Positions 55,344-64,000 of a DNA stretch of 64,000 nucleotides are shown here, piece after piece. Position numbers and translations under genes: made by a program. How positions within the stretch are numbered: the stretch's first letter is position 1; every line of letters begins with the position of its first letter. The notes beneath the pieces were generated by a model. The model was not told where the DNA came from and did no database searches. It saw nothing but the letters and a program-made list of their open reading frames with translations. Origin of the DNA: G965203045 sp965203045 (lineage in GTDB: Bacteria; Pseudomonadota; Gammaproteobacteria; PS1; Pseudothioglobaceae); the NCBI GenBank assembly GCA_965203045.1, contig OZ241850.1, positions 310,001 to 374,000 on the forward strand, written 5' to 3'.

Positions 55344-58300
55344 TTAATATATATCTTCAAGATACTCTATAATCTCCTCAAGGCTTCTTGCACCACTTAT
55401 ATCTAAACCGTCAACATTAAGATTTTCTTGGTCTGCTAGGTAGCGCATAATTAATACACCATCAGTATTAGGTAGCACACTATTGTCATCGTCAACGTCT
55501 AACCTATCATAACCTCTTTGTAAAAATTTAAGTATTTGTTGGGTATTTCTGTGCGCATCATTTGTAGTTGCATCAGTGGTATCTATAGTGTTAGTAGAAC
55601 CTGTTAAAAATCTAATAATTAAAATACCATCGGTGGTAGTCAGTCTTCTACCATCACCGTCAATATCTAAAGTGAACCGAGCAACTACTTCTAGCAAAAT
55701 ACTATTGCTAATATCATTGTAATTTCTACCGCCTGCTTTAATTGCGGTAATAGTAGCCTCACCTAGACCAGCTGTGCTGATAATACCATTTGTATCAATA
55801 GTAATAATACCACTTGGGCTAGTAGCATAGCTAATGGTGCCATCACCACTACCTAGTTCTACTACCATAATAACACCAGTTGCGCCAAATATTAGGATAC
55901 CGCTAGCAGTAATAGTAAATGAGTCTTGGTTTGCTTGGTTAATAGTTAGTAGGTAGCTATCGGCTGAAGCAGCATAATTAGTAGTTGCGGTGGCACTTAT
56001 TACAATGCTGACTGTGCCAACGTTTGTAATAGTGATAGCGCCAGTATTTATGTTAATTGTTGCAACATCGCTATCAGCTGGGTCTGTGGCGTAGCTAATT
56101 ACTCTACCTTGGGTATTAATTGGCACCTGAGCGCTTAAAGTGCCACTGGGAATATAAATAGCATCTCTGTCATCACCAGCATCAATAGCGGTTATGGTAT
56201 TTTGAATAACTACTAGTTGATAACTAGCACTAATATTGTTGTAGTTAGCAACTTGTTTGGTAATGGTAATAGTAGTTATGCCAACATTACTAGCAGTTAT
56301 GGTGCTGTTATTAATTATAATAATACCATCTTCACTAGAACTAATTATTAGTGTGCCTTGTGGTTGGTTATTGGTAGCAGTTGCAATTATTGCCTGTCCT
56401 ACCATAATTCTAGTGGCATTTCCAGTAACATCTAGCTCAGATTGCTCAACTGGGGCTACTGTCCAACTAATAGTTGTTGGGATTAGTATGTAATTAGCGC
56501 TATCGCTACCTTCAACAGCGGTAATGTCAAAAGAGTAAGAACCAGCATTGGTTGCTGTTTGGTCACCGCTTATGGTAAGGCTCACCTGCTCATGCCCATT
56601 AACAAGATTAGTAATGGTGGTAGTTACTGTAATAGCAGTACCGGTATAAACAGTGGTAGTGCTACCAATAGCAATAGTTAATGTTAGTTGACCAACATTT
56701 AGTATATAACTATCAATTGCTTGATTGTAATTATTATCACCAATGTTAGTAGCAGTAATAATAGTAGTGCCAGCGCTAACTATTGTTATCTGACCATTTA
56801 TTATATTTACTGTTGCAACACTCGGATTAGATGAACCATAACTGACAGCAGAAATAGTAGCAGATATGCCTGTTGCTGTGCGACTTAAGCTATTACCAAA
56901 TATTATAGCTACATCAGCACCTAAACTAAATGCGCTTTGGTCTGCTTTTCTAATTTGCCAAGATAGAGTATCTACGTTTAAGCGGTAATTAGGACTAGAA
57001 GCGCCCATTAATGCTAGATTGATGTTGTAGTTACCAGCATTTATTGCAGTTCTTGAGCCACTTACGATTAAGCTAACATCATCGGCGCTGATTATACCAC
57101 TGGTAATAGTTGCAACTACAGTTCTTATACTAGTATCATAAATAAAGGTTGATAGCCCAACAAAGCTTGGGGTGAGAGTTGAAGGAACTACGGTAAAAAC
57201 TATGCTATCCTCATCATTGCCCCGTCTTGCAGTAATTAAAGCGCTACCAACACCAACAATAGTAATTGAACCAATATTTGGGTCGCTAAAACTTACAACA
57301 CTCGTAGCACTAGAAGTCCAGGTTGTTGGTATTGTCTGGCCATCACTACTGGTAGCACTAATAGTAATTGGAAGGTCATTGTAGCTAGCTGTGTTATCGC
57401 CTTCAACAATTATCAAATTAGTGGTGGTAATAGTAAATGCGACTGCAACATTATCTATGATAACAGTTGCTGTTTTTATGGTATTTAGCTGATTGCTAGC
57501 TACAATTTGGACCTTAACACTATCGCCAACATTAACTACCCCAACTGCATCTGTATAACTACCATCGTTAATAGAATAGCGTCCATTACTGCCTTCAATG
57601 CTAATAGTAAATGTACTTTGTGGGTCTCGGGTATTGGTAGCAACTGTGATAATATTAGAAGTAACAATCTCACCTAAGTTAACATCGCTAATTGCATCAA
57701 AGACAAATGGCGTCACCAAAACACAACTACCATCATTCACAACCCTAATAGTAAAACTTTGCGAACTTTGAAATTCGCCATCACTAACAACAAGTTCTAA
57801 ATTATGAATACCAATATCATCACAACTAAGAGGAGTACCTATAAGGTTATTTCTATCAATTTTACGAATGCTATTGTTGCCAATATCAGCAATAATAATA
57901 TTGCCACTAGCATCAATTGCAATATGATAAGGACTATTAAATTCAGCATCGTCAATAATACCATCAACAAAGCCCGTATCGCTACCAGCGATAGTGCTTA
58001 CTATACCATTTGGGGTAATGCTGCGAATGCGGTCATTACTACTATCAGCGATAATAATATTGCCACCAGCATCAATTGCAATACCAAATGGAAAATCAAA
58101 TTTAGCTGTGGCACTAGCGCCATCAGCAAAACCAGTTTCACTACCAGCAATAGTGCTTACTATACCATTTGGAGCAATACTACGGATGCGGTTATTACCG
58201 CTATCGGCAATAATAATATCGCCGCTAGCATCAATTGCAACACCAGTTGGAAAAGAAAATTTAGCTGTGGCACTAGCGCCATCAGCAAAACCAATTACAT

Positions 58301-61300
58301 TACTACCAGCAACAGTAGTTACTGTCCTATCTGGACTAATACTGCGAATACGATGATTGCCGCTATCAACAACAATAATATTACCGCTAGCATCAATTGC
58401 AATACCAAATGGAGTAGAGAATTTAGCAGTGACGCTAGCGCCATCTAAAAAACCAGTTTCACTACCAGCAATAGTGCTTACCATACCATTTGGGGTAATG
58501 CTACGGATACGGTCATTATCTCTATCAGCAACAATAATATTGCCACTAGCATCAATTGCGATAGCCGTTGGGAAATTAAATTTAGCTGTGGCACTAGCGC
58601 CATCAGCAAAACCAGTTTCACTACCAGCAATAGTGCTTACTATGCCATTTGTGCTAATGCTACGGATACGGTGATTATCTCTATCAGCAACAATAATATT
58701 ACCACTAGCATCAATTGCGATAGCCGTTGGGAAATCAAATCTAGCTGTGGCACTAGCGCCGTCATCATCACCATCTAAACCGTCTCCTGCCAAAGTAGTT
58801 ACAATGATATCAATAGCTAGCCAATTGGGTAACTCAGTGCTTGGCGAAACACTAAAGACAAGGTTGCTACTATCAACATCTCTGGCGCTCAAACTATACT
58901 GATATAAGTTATTAACTCTAGCAGTAGTAATTGGGATACTGGTAAAAATAGGACTAACTTCATTAACATCATTAACACCAATATTAAAAGTTTTGGTTAC
59001 CTGATGTATAACATCGCTAACTCCAATAATAATTTCATAACTGCTTTGGATTTCAAAATCAGGACTATGATCAATAACTAATTGATTATCACCGTTAATA
59101 CTAAAACTAGCGCTATCTCTACCGCCAATAATACTAAAAGTGAGGCTAGCAAAATTATAACCATCATCAGCACTAATAGTAGCAATAATGCTATTTGTTG
59201 CAATATTTTCAATAATGGTGGTGGTGCTAAGTGCTAAATTAGTTGGAATGGCGCCACAGCTACCATCATCTGCTACAATAATATCAAAACTTTGCAAATC
59301 TTGAAATTCACCATCACTAACAATAAACCCTAAATTATGAATACCAATATCATCACAGCTGGGAGTGCCTACAAGAATAAAACTATTTCTATCAATTTTG
59401 CGAATGCGGTGATTAATGCTATCAACAATAATAATATTGCCACTAGTATCAATTGCAATATCCGTTGGGGACATAAATCTAGCAGTTAGTTTAGCGCCAT
59501 CTACAAAACCAGTTTCACTACCAGCAATAGTACTTACTATGCCATCTGTGCTAATGCTACGAATACGATGATTATCTTGGTCAGCAACAATAATATTGCC
59601 ACTGGCATCAATTGCAACACCCGTTGGGGACCTAAATTTAGCGGTGACGCTAGCGCCATCTAAAAAACCAGTTTCACTACCAGCAATGGTACTTACTATG
59701 TCATCTTTGTTAATTCTACGGATACGATGGTTACCGGTGTCAGCAACAATAATATTGCCACTAGCATCAATTGCAACACCCCTTGGAGACCTAAATCTAG
59801 CAGTGACGCTAGCGCCATCTAAAAAACCAGTTTCACTACCAGCAATGGTACTTACTATGCCATTTGTGCTAATGCTACGGATACGATGGTTACTGGTGTC
59901 AGCAACAATAATATTGCCACTGGCATCAATTGCAACACCCCTTGGGAACCTAAATTTAGCGGTGACGCTAGCGCCATCTAAAAAACCAGTTTCACTACCA
60001 GCAATAGTGCTTACTATGCCATCTGTACCAATTCTACGAATGCGATTATTTCTAGTATCAGCAATGATAATATCGCCACTGGCATCAATTGCAACACCCC
60101 TTGGGAACATAAATTTAGCAGTGACGCTAGCGCCATCTAAAAAACCAGTTTGACTACCAGCAATAGTGCTTACTATGCCATCTGTGTTAATTCTACGAAT
60201 ACGATTATTCACGGTATCAACAATAATAATATTACCACTAGCATCAATTGCAACACCTACTGGAGAATTAAAGCTAGCTGTGCTAGTAGTGCCATCATCG
60301 CTACCATCTAAACCATCTCCTGCCAAAGTGGTTACAACTAAATCAATAGCTAACCAACTTGGTAAATCAATGCCTAATGCTATGTTAAATGCAAGGTTAC
60401 TATCATCAACATCTCTGGCAGTCAAGCTATATTGGTATAAGCTATCAACTCTAATACTAGTAATTGGAGTGCTGGTAAAAACAGGGCTAACTTCATTAAT
60501 ATCATTAACACCAATATTAAAAATTTTGGTTACTGAATGTATGGTATCACTAACACCAATAATAATTTCATAGCCGTTTTGGGCTTCAAAGTCAGGACTA
60601 TGACCAATAACTAATTGATTATCATCAATAATGCTAAAACTAGCGCTATCTCTGCCACCAATAATACTAAAAGTGAGGCTAGCAGGATTATCACCATCAT
60701 CAGCACTAATAGTAGCAATAATGCTATTTGTTGCAATATTTTCAATAATAGTAGTGGTGCTAAGTGCTAAATTAGTTGGAATGGCACCACAACTACCATC
60801 ATCTGCTACAATAATATTAAAGTCTTGCGAACTTTGAAAATCGCCATCGCTAACAACAAGTTCTAAATTATAAATACCAATATCATTACAACTACGTGGA
60901 GTGCCTGCAAGAGCAAAATTATTTCTATTAATTTTACGAACACTATGATTGCTTAGGTCAGCAACAATAATATTGCCACTAACATCAATTGCAACGCCGA
61001 ACGGGTTATCAAATTGAGCATTGCTAGCAATACCGTCAACAAAACCATTTGTGCTACTACCAGTAATAGTGGTTACTATACGATTTGAGGAAATACTGCG
61101 GATACGATGATTCACGTTATCAGCAACAATAATATTGCCGTTAGCATCAATTGCAACACCCGACGGAAAATTAAATCTAGCCGTAGCGCTAGCGCCATCA
61201 GCAAAATCTCTAGTTCCACTACCAGCAATAGTACTTACTACACCACTTGTGCTAATGCTACGGATACGATGGTTACTGGCATCAGCAACAATAATATTGC

Positions 61301-64000
61301 CACTAGCATCAATTGCAACACCCGTTGGGGAATTAAATTCAGCAGTGGCGCTAGCACCGTCAGCAAAACCAGTTTGACTACCAGCAATAGTGGTTACTGT
61401 CCCATCTAGAGTAATGCTACGAATACGATGGTTACTAGTGTCAGCAACGATAATATTGCCACCAGCATCAATTACAACACCCGTTGGGGAATTAAATTCA
61501 GCAGTGGCGCTAGCGCCATCAGTAAAACCAGTTTGACTACCAGCAATAGTACTTACCATGCCATCTGTGCTAATACTACGGATACGATGATTATTTCTAT
61601 CAGCAACAATAATATTGCCACTAGCATCAATTGCAACACCCGTTGGGGAATTAAATTCAGCAGTGGCGCTAGCGCCATCAGCAAAACCAGTTTGACTACC
61701 AGCAATAGTCCTTACTATTCCATCTGTGCCAATGCTACGAATACGATGATTATCTCTATCAGCAACAATAATATTGCCACTAGCATCAATTACGATAGCC
61801 GTTGGGAAATTAAAGCTAGCTGTGCTGGTAGCGCCATCATTACTACCATCTGAACCTTCTCCTGCCAAAGTGGTTACAACCGAATCAATAACTAGCCAAC
61901 TTGGTAAATCAGTATTTGGTGCAACACTAAAGATAAGGTTAGGACTATCAGCATCACTGGCGCTTAATTTATATCGGTATAAACTATTAATTCTAGCAAC
62001 AGTAATTGGGACACTAGTAAAAACAGGGACGTTTTCAATCTCAATAACATTAATCTCAAAACTCCTAGTAGCAATGTGTAATATATCACTAACACCAAGA
62101 ATAATTTCATAACTGCTCTGGGCATCAAAGTTAGGACTGTGGTCAATTACTAATTGGTTATCGCCGCTAATGCTAAAACTAGCGCTATCCCTACCACCAA
62201 CAATACTAAAACTAAGGCTGGCAGGATTATCACTATCATCAGCGCTAATAGTAGCAACAATACTACTTGTTGCAATATTTTCAATAATGGTGGTGGCGCT
62301 AAGCGCTAAATTGGTTGGAATGAAACCACAACTACCATCATCTAGCACCATAATATCAAAACTTTGTAAATCTTGAAACTCGCCATCACTAACAACAAGT
62401 TCTAAATTATGAATGCCAATATCACCACAACTAGAAGGAGTGCCTCTAAGAGCAAAATTACTTCTATCAATTTTACGAATGCGATGATTTCTACTATCGG
62501 CAATAATAATATTACCACTGGCATCAATTGCAACACCCAACGGTAAATTAAACCTAGCTATATCGCTAACACCATCAACAAAATCACCCACTGTAGTACC
62601 CGTTGGGCCCGAACCAGCAATAATTCTTACTACGTTATTTGAGACAATACTACGAATACGATGGTTAAGGCTATCGGCAATAATAATATTGCCACTGGCA
62701 TCAATTGCAACACCTGTTGGGCTATTAAATCTAGCTGTAGCACTAGCGCCATCAATAAAATCACCATTTCCAAAACCTGTTGCACCCCCACCAGCAATGG
62801 TACTTACTGTGCCATCTGGAACGATTCTACGAATGCGATGATTATTTCGGTCAGCAACAATAATATCACCGCTAGCATCAATTGCAACACCTATTGGAAC
62901 ATTAAATCTAGCTGTGGCGCTAGCGCCATCTAAAAAACCAGTTTCACTACCAGCAATAGTCCTTACCATGCCATCTGGTGTAATGCTACGAATACGATGA
63001 TTAAAGCTATCGGCAACAATAATATTGCCGCTAACATCAATTGCAACACCTGTTGGGTTACTAAATCTAGCTGTAGCGCTAGCGCCATCATCAGAACCAC
63101 TTGTACTACTACCAGCAATAGTGCTTACCATGCCATCTGTGTCAATGCTACGAATACGATAATTATCTCTATCAGCAACAATAATATTACCGCTAGCATC
63201 AATTGCAACACCCGTTGGGGAATTAAATTCAGCAGTGGCGCTAGCGCCATCAGCAAAACCAGTTTGACTACCAGCAATAGTCCTTACCATGCCATCTGGT
63301 GTAATGCTACGAATACGATGATTATCTCTATCAGCAACAATAATATTGCCACTAGCATCAATTACAACACCCGCTGGAGAATTAAATCTAGCTGTGCTAG
63401 TAGCGCCATTATCACTACCTTGGCTGCCATCTCCTGCCAAAGTGGTCACAACTGCATCAACATCAACAGCTAACCAACTTGGTAAATCAGTATTGGGTGC
63501 AGCACTAAAGATAAGGTTAGGACTATCAGCATCACTGGCGCTTAATTTATATCGGTATAAACTATTAATTCTAACAACGGTAATTGGGGCACCAGTAAAA
63601 ACAGGGACGTTTTCAATCTCAATAACATTAATCTCAAAACTTCTAGTAGCAATGTGTAATGTATCACTAACACCAAGAATAATTTCATAACTGCTCTGGG
63701 CATCAAAGTTAGGACTGTGGTCAATTACTAATTGGTTATCGCCGCTAATGCTAAAACTAGCGCTATCCCTACCACCAACAATACTAAAACTAAGGCTGGC
63801 AGGATTATCACTATCATCAGCGCTAATAGTAGCAACAATACTACTTGTTGCAATATTTTCAATAATGGTGGTGGCGCTAAGCGCTAAATTGGTTGGAATT
63901 AAACCACAACTACCATCATCTAGCACCATAATATCAAAACTTTGTAAATCTTGAAACTCGCCATCACTAACAATAAGAGCTAAATTATGCATACCAATAT
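55344..64000 (-). CDS. Giant secreted NHL-propeller / He_PIG / cadherin-repeat protein with C-terminal dockerin-like repeats (3' part, runs off right edge)
   Basis: The frame is open at the right edge; the Met at 63992 is internal, since the preceding codons fit the repeat (DIG before HNLALIVSDGEF). About 2,885 residues are visible. In order: the tail of a He_PIG domain and a cadherin-like domain; four modules (He_PIG half, six NHL blades, He_PIG half, cadherin-like or, last, an Ig-like domain); Big_2-like domains (TTWTSSATSVVSFSDPNIG); MBG-like and further Ig-like repeats; and a C-terminal pair of calcium-loop motifs (LDIDGDGRRLTTTDGILIIR and LDVDDDNSVLPNTDGVLIMR) resembling type I dockerin. 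No LPXTG, RTX nonapeptide, autotransporter barrel or transmembrane anchor is visible. Paralogue of the gene at 1-9911. Confidence 0.85.
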   Translation of the reverse strand, partial: IGMHNLALIVSDGEFQDLQSFDIMVLDDGSCGLIPTNLALSATTIIENIATSSIVATISADDSDNPASLSFSIVGGRDSASFSISGDNQLVIDHSPNFDAQSSYEIILGVSDTLHIATRSFEINVIEIENVPVFTGAPITVVRINSLYRYKLSASDADSPNLIFSAAPNTDLPSWLAVDVDAVVTTLAGDGSQGSDNGATSTARFNSPAGVVIDASGNIIVADRDNHRIRSITPDGMVRTIAGSQTGFADGASATAEFNSPTGVAIDASGNIIVADRDNYRIRSIDTDGMVSTIAGSSTSGSDDGASATARFSNPTGVAIDVSGNIIVADSFNHRIRSITPDGMVRTIAGSETGFLDGASATARFNVPIGVAIDASGDIIVADRNNHRIRRIVPDGTVSTIAGGGATGFGNGDFIDGASATARFNSPTGVAIDASGNIIIADSLNHRIRSIVSNNVVRIIAGSGPTGTTVGDFVDGVSDIARFNLPLGVAIDASGNIIIADSRNHRIRKIDRSNFALRGTPSSCGDIGIHNLELVVSDGEFQDLQSFDIMVLDDGSCGFIPTNLALSATTIIENIATSSIVATISADDSDNPASLSFSIVGGRDSASFSISGDNQLVIDHSPNFDAQSSYEIILGVSDILHIATRSFEINVIEIENVPVFTSVPITVARINSLYRYKLSASDADSPNLIFSVAPNTDLPSWLVIDSVVTTLAGEGSDGSNDGATSTASFNFPTAIVIDASGNIIVADRDNHRIRSIGTDGIVRTIAGSQTGFADGASATAEFNSPTGVAIDASGNIIVADRNNHRIRSISTDGMVSTIAGSQTGFTDGASATAEFNSPTGVVIDAGGNIIVADTSNHRIRSITLDGTVTTIAGSQTGFADGASATAEFNSPTGVAIDASGNIIVADASNHRIRSISTSGVVSTIAGSGTRDFADGASATARFNFPSGVAIDANGNIIVADNVNHRIRSISSNRIVTTITGSSTNGFVDGIASNAQFDNPFGVAIDVSGNIIVADLSNHSVRKINRNNFALAGTPRSCNDIGIYNLELVVSDGDFQSSQDFNIIVADDGSCGAIPTNLALSTTTIIENIATNSIIATISADDGDNPASLTFSIIGGRDSASFSIIDDNQLVIGHSPDFEAQNGYEIIIGVSDTIHSVTKIFNIGVNDINEVSPVFTSTPITSIRVDSLYQYSLTARDVDDSNLAFNIALGIDLPSWLAIDLVVTTLAGDGLDGSDDGTTSTASFNSPVGVAIDASGNIIIVDTVNNRIRRINTDGIVSTIAGSQTGFLDGASVTAKFMFPRGVAIDASGDIIIADTRNNRIRRIGTDGIVSTIAGSETGFLDGASVTAKFRFPRGVAIDASGNIIVADTSNHRIRSISTNGIVSTIAGSETGFLDGASVTARFRSPRGVAIDASGNIIVADTGNHRIRRINKDDIVSTIAGSETGFLDGASVTAKFRSPTGVAIDASGNIIVADQDNHRIRSISTDGIVSTIAGSETGFVDGAKLTARFMSPTDIAIDTSGNIIIVDSINHRIRKIDRNSFILVGTPSCDDIGIHNLGFIVSDGEFQDLQSFDIIVADDGSCGAIPTNLALSTTTIIENIATNSIIATISADDGYNFASLTFSIIGGRDSASFSINGDNQLVIDHSPDFEIQSSYEIIIGVSDVIHQVTKTFNIGVNDVNEVSPIFTSIPITTARVNNLYQYSLSARDVDSSNLVFSVSPSTELPNWLAIDIIVTTLAGDGLDGDDDGASATARFDFPTAIAIDASGNIIVADRDNHRIRSISTNGIVSTIAGSETGFADGASATAKFNFPTAIAIDASGNIIVADRDNDRIRSITPNGMVSTIAGSETGFLDGASVTAKFSTPFGIAIDASGNIIVVDSGNHRIRSISPDRTVTTVAGSNVIGFADGASATAKFSFPTGVAIDASGDIIIADSGNNRIRSIAPNGIVSTIAGSETGFADGASATAKFDFPFGIAIDAGGNIIIADSSNDRIRSITPNGIVSTIAGSDTGFVDGIIDDAEFNSPYHIAIDASGNIIIADIGNNSIRKIDRNNLIGTPLSCDDIGIHNLELVVSDGEFQSSQSFTIRVVNDGSCVLVTPFVFDAISDVNLGEIVTSNIITVATNTRDPQSTFTISIEGSNGRYSINDGSYTDAVGVVNVGDSVKVQIVASNQLNTIKTATVIIDNVAVAFTITTTNLIIVEGDNTASYNDLPITISATSSDGQTIPTTWTSSATSVVSFSDPNIGSITIVGVGSALITARRGNDEDSIVFTVVPSTLTPSFVGLSTFIYDTSIRTVVATITSGIISADDVSLIVSGSRTAINAGNYNINLALMGASSPNYRLNVDTLSWQIRKADQSAFSLGADVAIIFGNSLSRTATGISATISAVSYGSSNPSVATVNIINGQITIVSAGTTIITATNIGDNNYNQAIDSYILNVGQLTLTIAIGSTTTVYTGTAITVTTTITNLVNGHEQVSLTISGDQTATNAGSYSFDITAVEGSDSANYILIPTTISWTVAPVEQSELDVTGNATRIMVGQAIIATATNNQPQGTLIISSSEDGIIIINNSTITASNVGITTITITKQVANYNNISASYQLVVIQNTITAIDAGDDRDAIYIPSGTLSAQVPINTQGRVISYATDPADSDVATININTGAITITNVGTVSIVISATATTNYAASADSYLLTINQANQDSFTITASGILIFGATGVIMVVELGSGDGTISYATSPSGIITIDTNGIISTAGLGEATITAIKAGGRNYNDISNSILLEVVARFTLDIDGDGRRLTTTDGILIIRFLTGSTNTIDTTDATTNDAHRNTQQILKFLQRGYDRLDVDDDNSVLPNTDGVLIMRYLADQENLNVDGLDISGARSLEEIIEYLEDIY
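55347..55679 (-). other. C-terminal dockerin/EF-hand-like domain of the right giant protein
   Basis: The last 111 residues contain two 20-residue elements with DxDxDG or DxDxDN loops, each followed by TDGxLIxRxL, plus helices (HRNTQQILKFLQ and RSLEEIIEYLEDI). This is the two-repeat calcium-binding plan of dockerin-type domains found at the ends of large secreted bacterial proteins. The first loop has one extra residue relative to the usual spacing. Confidence 0.7.
57840..63450 (-). repeat. Four tandem modules of six-bladed NHL propeller in Ig domain, with cadherin-like spacers
   Basis: Propeller openings (VVTTLAG or IVTTLAG) lie at about 63437, 61865, 60323 and 58790, spaced 1572, 1542 and 1533 bp. 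Each module contains exactly six blades, closed by the RKIDR/RKINR strand leading into the second Ig half. The regions about 63490-63980 and 61912-62400 are nearly identical at the DNA level with a 1578 bp offset, pointing to recent duplication or conversion. Confidence 0.85.

Noticed and set aside
57840..63450. Diversity-generating retroelement as the source of blade variation
   Set aside because: No reverse transcriptase, template repeat or adenine-specific pattern was seen in the window.
57804..63954. Plus-strand open frames within the right giant gene, such as 59596-60153 and 57804-58448
   Set aside because: Same antisense effect; the minus-strand frame is continuous and has recognisable domains.

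Overview
The window looks like the chromosome of an AT-rich, gene-dense gammaproteobacterial sulfur oxidiser. The sox thiosulfate-oxidation cluster (soxX, soxY, soxZ, soxA plus a SoxK-like protein), a DsrS-like protein, gammaproteobacterial gene orders (hflK-hflC-hisZ-purA-rnr; tsaD, lptB and greA together) and very short or overlapping gene junctions fit the SUP05/Thioglobus and mussel/clam thiotrophic symbiont group. That placement is an inference from gene content; no rRNA gene is present to test it.

Layout. Positions 1-9911 (minus strand) hold the 5' part of a giant secreted protein gene that runs off the left edge. Positions 55344-64000 (minus strand) hold the 3' part of a second, clearly paralogous giant gene that runs off the right edge. 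Both are built from a module of about 1.54 kb: an Ig-like putative cadherin-type (He_PIG) domain whose loop is interrupted by a complete six-bladed NHL beta-propeller, followed by a cadherin-like domain. Six modules are visible in the left gene and four, plus the tail of a fifth, in the right. The right protein ends in Big_2/MBG-like Ig domains and a pair of dockerin/EF-hand-like repeats. Short decayed coding remnants lie beside each giant gene (9975-10079 and 55147-55319).

Between them is a compact housekeeping block: fmt-argH-thioredoxin-like; hemC; an NDH-2-like oxidoreductase, coaD, rsmD; ppa; trpE; soxXYZA-K with a clear terminator; argB-pyrK-yggS; hda-pgsA; purM-purN-DUF3108; hflK-hflC-hisZ-purA-rnr; an oxidative-stress block (rubrerythrin, an Fe-S heterodisulfide-reductase-like protein, DUF3501, and a divergent OxyR-like regulator); proC, a YgfX-like protein and DsrS-like; moeA-moaC; mnmE; sucCD; dinG; bamE; fur; comM; tsaD-lptB-greA.

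The accessory segment at about 42.4-44.9 kb is different. It holds a uracil-DNA-glycosylase-superfamily protein with rearranged Fe-S cysteines, a winged-helix plus PD-(D/E)XK nuclease gene with its own strong promoter, and a degraded VOC (glyoxalase-fold) pseudogene. This is a candidate DNA-targeting or defence pair.

The most distinctive biology is the giant propeller-in-Ig proteins. Every propeller has exactly six blades, the scaffold is nearly invariant, and two adjacent residues in each blade vary strongly, as expected for modular extracellular binding or adhesion proteins.
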